DNA of 64,000 bases, from contig CM034110.1 of the NCBI GenBank assembly GCA_019914945.1, positions 2,051,001-2,115,000 of the forward strand, read 5' to 3'. This DNA comes from Typha latifolia. Its lineage: Eukaryota > Streptophyta > Magnoliopsida > Poales > Typhaceae. Below the pieces are notes generated by a model, which saw nothing but the letters and a program-made list of their open reading frames with translations, ran no database searches and was not told the origin of the DNA. The translations under genes were made by a program, and so were the position numbers. Positions within the stretch are counted from its first letter, which is position 1. The number at the start of each line of letters is the position of its first letter. Shown in pieces: positions 56,822-64,000 of this stretch.

Positions 56822-57353
56822 TTACACTGAGAAAATAATTATGCACTACGGGGTAATGTGAGGTTATAAACCCGCATTGTAGAAAAATAACCCCACTCTA
56901 TTTAAAATGACCATTGCACTAGAGAAAGTAAAAAAGGCATTTCGGGATAATGTAGAGTTATAAGCCCGTATTACGGGAAATAATTTCACATTTTATATAA
57001 AATAACTATGCACTAAATTAAATAAGGAGGCATTGTGGGGTTATAAGTCCACACTATGAGAAAATAATCTTGCACTATATGTAAAATAATTTATACACTA
57101 AAAAAAAATTAAGGAGGCACTATGAGGTAATGCAGGATTATAAGCCGACACGACACTATAGAAAAAAAAACTTTGCATTCTATGTAAAATAACAATATTT
57201 TATAGGAAATAAGGAGACACTGCTCGGCAATGTGGGCTTTTGCAGGAAAATAACCATGTGCTCTATATAACATAACCATGTAATATGAGGAAATAAGGAG
57301 GCATTGCGAGGATAATACGAGATTATAAGCTCACACTACAGAAAAAGAGTGCT
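56822..57353. repeat. minisatellite, about 90-bp unit, six imperfect copies
   Basis: The motif GGTAATGTGAGGTTATAAGCCC recurs, with changes, at about 56851, 56944, 57031, 57124, 57224 and 57311; between them AAAATAAC, TGCACTA and AAATAAGGAGGCA recur in order. No coding. Confidence 0.8.
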
Positions 57354-59666
57354 GGCTTAATATTTTTTTCTTGCAGAATGTAGGAGTCTAGAAAAATATA
57401 GAATCACAACTGTAGATGGGATGATCAATATTTAAAAGAAGAGATAGGAGAGAGAAAATTGTTGGGATGACTGATTTTTAAGAGAAGAGATAAAGGAGAG
57501 AGAGAATCTAAACTGAGTTGATGTAATGTGTAATTATGTATTGTCTAATCTAGAGAGAAAATAATAATTATATATTATCATTATTATTATTATTTTTAAA
57601 AGCTACATGGAATAACATGAGAGAGATGAATTAGTTACTATACTAGGAAGTTATTGTTTAGATACTATGAGAATAAGAAGACTTATTCTAAAATAAACCT
57701 ATTCCTATTTTAAAAGTGAAAATGAGCTAACTTTTTTATGTCCCAATTAATGATTCACTAACAGTTAACAACATAGTTTGGACTAAACGATAAAATTAAC
57801 TACTTAAATTTAAGATATAAAGAGTAAGATAAAATCGGGCCAAACAGCACATGGACAAATTTAAATTTCCGGTATAGTTAAAGTGATATTTGATATAAAG
57901 TTTAGCCTGGGAAAATTGGCATAGACTTCAGCTGCAGTCTTCGCTCAGCAATAGAACAAGATAGATTTTATACATCACAATGACCTGACTAAATAATAGT
58001 ATAAATAAAATAATCTTTATTATATATGTAGAGTTAATGGTGACTAGATACAATGCAAACAACCAAACTAGAACTCAATGACTATATCAAAATAAAAAAA
58101 AAAGTATATCAAACTACAATCTAGAATATAAATAAAAACTTAATCAACAGCTTATCTCAAATTAATCAACAACCTCTAGTGCTATTATCAAACAATTAGT
58201 GTATATATCACTCGATGTCCATATGATTGGAAGTACTAGAAATTATTTTTAAAAGTTGAAAAAAATTGACAGAGTTTGTAGCTTTCAAAGAAATAATTCT
58301 TTACAATCTCTCTGTGTGAAATAGATTGCAATCGGTTGAACAATCTATTAGTATTCTTTTTAAAATTTATCAGCATTTTAACATTTGAAACATGAAACGG
58401 AAGGCAAGACATATGATTGATGCCACTTCGTTTCTTCTGTTCTTTAATTTATGTTCTTTCTTTGTTCATTTATTATAAGACCCAAAATTTAGCTTTTATT
58501 ATCTCAAAAATAATCTATTTTAATCTAACACCAGTGCACAAAATAAAAATGTTACAGAATTTTCTAAATTAAAAAAAATAAATTACCTAAAGAAGCCGTC
58601 CTTTGACTTTAAAATGATTTCCCCTTTATTTTATTTTTCTAAACTTAAAATTTACTTAAGAATATTAAGATTATTTTATAATTATAGTAGCTTAACTCTT
58701 TCATATTATAATTAATTTTAGAAAAGACTAACGACAACTAAAATGAAAGAGCTAAATAATAAATATTCATATAGAGGAGGAATGATAATAAAGCAAAATG
58801 TATAATGTTTTTATTAAATTCTCTCTTTTTCTATGATTTAACAGAAAATACAGGTTTCGTATAAATATTAATATAATATGAGGGTGTAAATTGAATAAAC
58901 ATGTAAAGCAAGGGCCGAAATGAACCACTACTTTTATAGGCCATTTATATCTAACACCCTATATTTTTATGTATTTATAGTTTACACCCATTATTCTGAA
59001 TATTTAAAACCTCTACTTTAATGAAGTGCAAAACTTGTGCATAAGAATACAATTAAACATGTTTGTTACGAACCATGTGATTATATTATATTTCCTCTGA
59101 ACAGCCCACAGAGAAGACCACGGATTTGGCGGCCATGATAGATGACACATGACATGTGATCCGATCCATCCACCCATCTACTCTCCGAGTTGGCAATCCA
59201 ATCGCATCCTCCTCTTTTACTTGCCCCAGAGACGTTGACGCACGTAGCCATCCTCCTCTCCGCCCTGCCAATACTTTCCTTACATTATAAGTACGGTCAT
59301 CGCAACAGGGGATTAGCCATCAAATTAGTCACAATTAAGCCAACTTAGCAAAGTAAAACTTGATGCCGATAGGGTGTAAGGATGGAGAACATCATCGTCA
59401 AATTTATTTATTTTTTAATAAAAATACCAAGAACATTAAAGTCTCTAGTTGATTGGAATGAATGCTAAGAAGAATGGGAAGATGAACATCTAATTGTTTT
59501 ATTCAATCTTCAATGATCCCAAATCATAATTAGGTTATTGATTATAAATAGATTAACGAGTTGAAGTAATAAAATGTTGATATATACCTGATCATCACGT
59601 TTGGTCAAAAGTTGTGACCATTATTGGCGCTGTATGAAACCCCCAACTAAATATTACAACTTGCAG

Positions 59667-59701
<35 letters not shown>

Positions 59702-59880
59702 TATTGTCAAAGAGATCTAGTCGTAAACTATATAAAATCATTTTCCTACCGTTCATATTTGGACAAGCGCTTTCGTAGCTGGTCCACCGAGTTTGTAGAA
59801 AACGCTGAGCTGCTTACCTCTTCGTGCAGTTTGTAATTTAATGCAACCCTTCAAACTCCTACGTGTTCTCCTACTAAACT
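57354..59880. other. intergenic, mostly featureless
   Basis: AT-rich. 58945-59015 resembles one arm of the inverted-repeat family (…AACACCCTATATTTTTATG…). 59090-59290 is more GC-rich and has a TATA-like ATTATAAGTA at 59285, but no ORF follows that I could support. A CT microsatellite is at 59667-59698. Confidence 0.45.
59667..59698 (+). repeat. CT microsatellite upstream of the third DUF1442 gene
   Basis: About sixteen CT units, roughly 290 bp before the start codon. Such CT runs are common in plant promoters and leaders. Confidence 0.85.
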
Positions 59881-59899
59881 CCAATTGTCAACCCACCCT

Positions 59900-59907
59900 C
59901 TATATAG
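59900..59907 (+). promoter_or_regulatory. TATA-like box of the third DUF1442 gene
   Basis: CTATATAG lies about 80 to 87 bases before the ATG at 59987; the leader between is pyrimidine-rich, then purine-rich just before the start. Confidence 0.55.
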
Positions 59908-59986
59908 AAAATATATATACACACCTATCCATCCCCTCTTCTCTCTCATAGAATTAAGAGAGATAGTAAAAGAAAAGGGGGAAAAA

Positions 59987-60625
59987 ATGAAGCTAGTTTG
60001 GTGTCCAGAGACTGCTTCCAAGGCATACATAGACACCGTGAAGGCCTTGGCGGAAAATGGTCTCGAGGAGAGGGACGTAGCGGAGCTGGTCTCAGCCATG
60101 GCCGGGGGATGGAAGGCGCAGCTCATCGTCGAGGTGTGGGCTCCGGGGAATGACGTATCGACGAGCCTCGGGCTGGCGGTGGCGGCGCGGCATACCCGTG
60201 GACGCCACGTCTGCGTTGTTGAAGATGAGGTGTCAGCGACGGAGTACGTGGAGGCCATGCGGAGAGCCGGGGCGGGGAAGCCGGTGGTGGTGGTGGGGGA
60301 GGGGGAGGAGGTGATGAGGGGATTGGAAGGGGTGGATTTCATGGTAGTAGATTGTGGGAGGAAGGATGGGGAGGTGGTCATGAGGGAGGCGAGGCCGGGG
60401 GCGAGGGGTATGGTGGCGTTGAGGTATGGGGAGGGGAAGGGGAAGGGGCAGGCGAAGATGGCTGCGGGGACGAGGGTTGTGAGGTCGGCGTTCTTGCCGG
60501 TCGGCGGCGGGGTGGAGGTGCTGCATGTCGGCGTCGGGAAGGGGCCGAGCTTGGACGGCGGAAGAGGGAGGTGGATCAGGCATGTGGATCATGATACCGG
60601 TGAGGAGCATGTCTTCCGGCGTTAG
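59987..60625 (+). CDS. DUF1442 family protein, third member, intronless
   Basis: A 212-residue DUF1442 protein, of the subtype that begins MKLVWxPETASKAYIDTVK. The start ATG at 59987 is chosen because it gives the family's usual N-terminus; an in-frame extension upstream lies over the TATA-like box and is not coding. Visible motifs: RDVAELVSAMAGGW at about residues 29-42, a VDFMVVDCG strand near 119-127, LPVGGGVEVLHVG near 169-181 and the C-terminal DHDTGEEHVFRR. The two paralogues further left have an intron after the 18th codon; here the frame runs through, with extra codons (LAENGLEER). The coding sequence is strongly GC- and purine-rich. Function not established; members are sometimes placed in the SAM-methyltransferase fold superfamily. 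Confidence 0.9.
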   Translation: MKLVWCPETASKAYIDTVKALAENGLEERDVAELVSAMAGGWKAQLIVEVWAPGNDVSTSLGLAVAARHTRGRHVCVVEDEVSATEYVEAMRRAGAGKPVVVVGEGEEVMRGLEGVDFMVVDCGRKDGEVVMREARPGARGMVALRYGEGKGKGQAKMAAGTRVVRSAFLPVGGGVEVLHVGVGKGPSLDGGRGRWIRHVDHDTGEEHVFRR

Positions 60626-61480
60626 ATCGATTTCTTTTTTTCTTTTTTTTTCTATTACTTTTCAAGATTTTGTAAATTAACAGCACTTACTCACTTTCTT
60701 CTCCTTCTATCCGGGTTCTTTATACGAGCAGGGATAATAATCTCGAAGCTCACAACGTCGCCGATCTTGCTTTTTGAGATAAAACTTGTATAGAATGATT
60801 GATTCACCGGATTAGCTTTCAACTACTTCTGATAAATGAACAGTCTATATATGAACTCTTTTTAATAAGAAAAGAAAAAAAGAAAAGAAAGGAGTTTTTT
60901 TGGAAAGAGGACCTATATGAAGATACAGCTGTTGAAGGAAAAAGAAGTAATTAATGTCAATGTAAACCTTTTATTGATATAACACCTGAAGCAATCACAT
61001 AATCAGAGGATTATATTCCTTAATTTGATTATACGGATTTCGTTGCAAATAAGAGTGGAAAAACGTTTGAGCTTTTCCTTTCTTCCCCTTGCGAGTCTAT
61101 ATGAAGATTAATCTTGTGATAGTAATTTTTTTTTGTCTGTTCCCCAAGAAATTGAATGGATAATTTATTTTTCATTCTTGTCTTATTGGATTTTCTATCT
61201 ACTCTCCTGATTCTAAGGATTTAGAACAAAATCTGGTGAAGACAGTTCAAAGAGCAATGCAACAAAATTTTGGATTCTTAAATATTTTTTTGGTTGAAAG
61301 GTAATTTACATTACCATAGAAATGGAAATGCAAAATCTTCAGCAATCCCAGCAGATGTCTGAAGCATCGCTACGCAAGAAGTCTAATAAATCTCGAGGTA
61401 CAACATTCACCTAGAAAGAAGAAAAAGTTTGAGAATTACCATTGGCTGCTAAACAGTTGGCACTTTAGTTAGTCTCATAG
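60626..61480. other. 3' flank of the third DUF1442 gene and intergenic
   Basis: AT-rich with pyrimidine runs right after the stop. No further gene recognised. Confidence 0.45.
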
Positions 61481-62340
61481 TAACACTGTTTAAGAGAGTC
61501 ATTAGGCAGAGAAAGACTAGTGCATATTCCTCATTGGTGCTATCTCAAGGAAGTCTTAGGTTCTGTGTCTATTACCAAGCCTTGAACACTATCACTATCA
61601 AGGACTAGTATTTGATACCCATCATTGAAGACCTCTTGGATGAGTTTACTAGTGCCACCGTATTCACAAAACTAGATCTTCCTGCATGGTATCATCAAAT
61701 AAGGGTGTACATCAAGGACGTGCACAAAACCACCTTCCGCACACATAACGAGTGTTACAAGTTCCTTGTGATGCCGTTTGGTATTGCCAATGCCCTCACT
61801 ACCTTCTAAGAGCTTATGAATGACGTGTTTTAGCCCCACTTGCCCTAGTATGTTCTATATTTTTTTGACGACAATCTCATCTATAACAAGACATAGACCA
61901 ATCAACTAAGCCACCTAAGCAAAGAAAATGCACTTGGGAGCACCCACTAGTCGACTACGTTGGCTGTTGTTGTCGAGTTGTGAGGGTCGTGGCTAAGCAC
62001 ACCAAAGGACTTCTCTTTTGGACTTACTGATTACTACTACCGATTCATCCAAGGTATGTGCACATTGCTGCACCATTGACTTCTCTTTTGTGTAAGAATA
62101 GTATCGGATGGTCGAAAAAAGTCGACCCATTGCCTATCTATACAAGGCCCTATATGAGGGAAAACGTCAACTAAGCACTTATTAGAAGGAGATGATAGCT
62201 GTGGTCCACATGATTAGAAAATGGAGACCCTACCACATTAGCTGACAGTTCATGGTACGAATCGACTTGTGGAGCCTGCCTTGCTTGGGAATGCATTCAC
62301 ACTAGCCTAGCAAAAATGGCTTCCAAGCTTCTTATCTATG
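61480..62340 (+). pseudogene. degenerate Ty3/gypsy pol fragment (reverse transcriptase and RNase H)
   Basis: In order, allowing for stops: an RT start (FCVYYQALNTITIKD, about 61560), PIIEDLLDEFTSATVFTKLD, WYHQIRV and MPFGIANALTTF (61612-61809), a catalytic-site remnant FFDDNLIY (about 61861), a DYYYRFIQ motif (about 62030) and an RNase H remnant (PIAYLYKAL, about 62131). It belongs to a different, more diverged lineage than the array at 44261-54717. Confidence 0.7.
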
Positions 62341-62630
62341 ACTACGACTGTTATAAATCGGACTGTAACATCCACCATCAAACACGTGCCTCTCACGTGG
62401 GTAGAACCCCACGTGACTACCACATGACCTATTGGTCAATATTTTAATACAATATACAAATGAAAAAGCCCACATTTCTATAAATAAAACAGACAAAAAG
62501 AAGCCCATAATACCATAGGCCACAACAAGCTTCAAAATACATACCCATAGACAAATAAAATTTCTCAAGTAGGGGCTACAAGTCATTTAGCTTAATTCAC
62601 ATGAGTAAATTAATAATAAGAATAAGAATT
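62341..62630. other. intergenic with clustered CACGTG-type motifs
   Basis: Several CACGTG or ACGTG cores lie within 62380-62430 and an AT-rich stretch follows. No gene is attached. Confidence 0.35.
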
Positions 62631-62634
62631 ATAA

Positions 62635-63285
62635 TAACAAGAACATGCTTGGCCATGTTCGAATGCCTGCGTGCGAATGCCTGCATACGTTCGCATCGAC
62701 AAAGAACGCAATTTGTGCATTCAAACGCGATCGACCCTGTTCGAACGTGATCGGCGAGAATCTACTATTTCTAGGGTTAATAATCATTAATTTTGGCTTA
62801 TTTGGTTAGCCACTTAAGATGTGGATGACAACCAAAAATATTATGATGAATGAATCTTGATTTCTATCTCCTTCTATCCTCTCTACCCTAATCTCCCTTT
62901 CCCTTCTTTCAAGCCCTAGCCATTCGCCATCTCGACGTCAAGTGTTCTTCTAACCTCCCTTATCTGTCGAGTCCTCCCTCCTCCTTGGGATCTTAGCCAC
63001 TTCTCCCCTTTAATCCTTATCCCCTAAACTCTACAAACCATTCACCCTCATTTCTATTATCATCCCTAACCTTATCATCACCTCCACCCAACACCTCCAC
63101 CATCACCCCCACTCTTGCATATTTTCGTCCTAGTTTCAATCCAAATTTATGAAGAGCGTAAATACTAAAAACGTAGATCAGAAAGTTACGGACTGATTAT
63201 GATAGAATATCTATTGAATATTTTTTCTTACCTGCGCAAGCTGATATCCTGCAACTGATCTAGATATTAAATTGGACGTTACGTT
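62635..63285 (+). mobile_element. gypsy solo LTR, 5'-truncated
   Basis: It carries the same order as the chromovirus LTRs: GCGTTC-type motifs with a split dyad (62645-62760), AGGGTTAAT, a TTGGTTAGCC..ATGTGGATGAC motif, a pyrimidine-rich leader and an end with a GAAGAGCGTAAATAC...ACGTAGATCAG stretch. The start of the LTR is not recognisable. A worn primer-binding site (ATTAGAGACC) is at about 63289. Confidence 0.55.
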
Positions 63286-63600
63286 CTTATTAGAGACCTA
63301 GGCTAGGCTGCACCCAGCCTAGCTCGACTCGGACTCAGGCTAGCTACACCTAGCCCGAGCTTGAGGCACCAATCCCCTCCTTCCCTACTCACCTAGACTG
63401 AAAGGAGGGAGGATGACTGGCAGTTGGGGCCAACCGGTCAACTGACGCCTTGCCGGCGGAGGAAGGCACCCACGGTGCCTACCTCGCCAGTCGGGAAGAT
63501 AGCCACCATCGACCGATGGCAAGAACCTAATCGATGGATGGGTGATGTGATTCGTACCTCAGCGAGTCATCTTGAGCATGGATATACCCTGTGGGAGTCT
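63286..63600. other. GC-rich stretch of unknown nature
   Basis: Clearly more GC-rich than its surroundings and without a convincing ORF; possibly internal sequence of the element whose LTR precedes it. Confidence 0.3.
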
Positions 63601-64000
63601 ACTCTTATTGTGTTTTAGTTGTTTCTTTCAGAAAATAAGGATTCTGTATGTTATATTCGAACGCCCTTAAGTCAGCTCAGCACGTGCGCGCCTTTTGTTT
63701 TTCTAGTTGTTACATGAAATATAGAGAGGTCTAGATTAGGTATTTGGTTTGAAGAAAGCTCTTTAATGGTGGTGGGAGGAATGAAGGTGGAATAAATATA
63801 GGGATAGGGATACGTGCGATTAGAGTAGGGATTGGACAAATGGGGGAAAGGAGTCGCTCCTAGAAGAAGTAGGGCAGTGATAGACAAGGGGAAGGATCTA
63901 ACTGATATCGGCTAGGGGTTGATGTGAAGGTTAGGGCAAAGGAGGAAGAGAGAGGAAGGAGGTAGGGAGAAAGAAGATTCATTCTTAACTAATCCAACTA
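63601..64000. mobile_element. LTR fragments at the window edge
   Basis: 63608-63670 resembles the start of a chromovirus LTR (TTTTAGTTGTTT..., then TATATTCGAACGCCC). From about 63720 to the end the minus strand reads as a pyrimidine-rich LTR leader. The two pieces are in opposite orientation and neither is complete. Confidence 0.4.

Noticed and set aside
59885..59986. 34-codon N-terminal extension of the third DUF1442 protein
   Set aside because: It has no ATG start, runs over the TATA-like box and leader, and the family N-terminus begins at the ATG at 59987.
59851..60610. Long minus-strand ORFs (up to 176 codons) opposite the third DUF1442 gene
   Set aside because: They are shadows of a GC- and purine-rich coding strand. 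Their products are low-complexity Pro/Ser/His-rich, and the + strand has the family motifs.
62341..62430. CACGTG cluster as a regulated host promoter
   Set aside because: No gene follows; the region lies between retroelement fragments.

Overview
This window is plant nuclear DNA, very probably from a flowering plant and more likely a monocot (the real exons are GC-rich, especially at third codon positions, inside an AT-rich, transposon-packed background). No species can be named from the sequence. Ordinary host genes are sparse. I find three members of one small plant family, DUF1442: two close paralogues with one phase-0 intron (7599-8311 and 26144-26879) and a third, more distant, intronless member (59987-60625). 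All are on the + strand. The first two lie in a duplicated block that also carries a shared upstream stretch and a small minus-strand ORF. Insertions have since pushed the two copies about 18.5 kb apart.

Almost everything else is transposable element. 1-2954 is the 3' end of a Ty1/copia element, probably a Sirevirus. It carries an extra ORF that looks like the 'putative plant transposon protein' domain, with its own promoter-like leader, then purine tracts and the 3' LTR. It abuts an old gypsy gag fragment (2955-3420), which is followed by the 3' end of a LINE (3640-4690). Four copies of a gag-only LTR family (TR-GAG type) lie at 8542-11468 (-), 13528-22464 (+), 31872-35793 (+) and 41945-43760 (-). 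The copy at 13528-22464 is a nest: a TIR DNA element, a reversed solo LTR and a complete internally deleted gypsy element all sit inside its gag region, with target-site repeats mostly readable. 44261-54717 is a chromovirus (Ty3/gypsy with a chromodomain) array in the order LTR-internal-LTR-internal-LTR. Solo copia LTRs lie at 34416-35390 and 55630-56675. Inverted-repeat elements, MITEs and tandem repeats fill much of the rest.

Three signals stand out. (1) A module built from inverted GCGTTC half-sites, either abutting (GCGTTCGAACGC) or split by about 11 nt, occurs upstream of the TATA-like box in LTRs of both copia and gypsy elements, and again upstream of the internal Sirevirus ORF. (2) The LTR-end/primer-binding-site junction is tandemly multiplied in three gypsy elements (four units of 20 bp, four units of 21 bp, and a 438-bp duplication). 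In one solo LTR the array lies inside the target-site repeats, as if the LTR had captured it. (3) Nested insertions with readable target-site repeats give a relative order of events.

All retroelement coding regions seen here are broken by stops, frameshifts or deletions, so none looks autonomous. Coordinates of LTR ends come from reading paired copies and target-site repeats by eye and may be off by a few bases.
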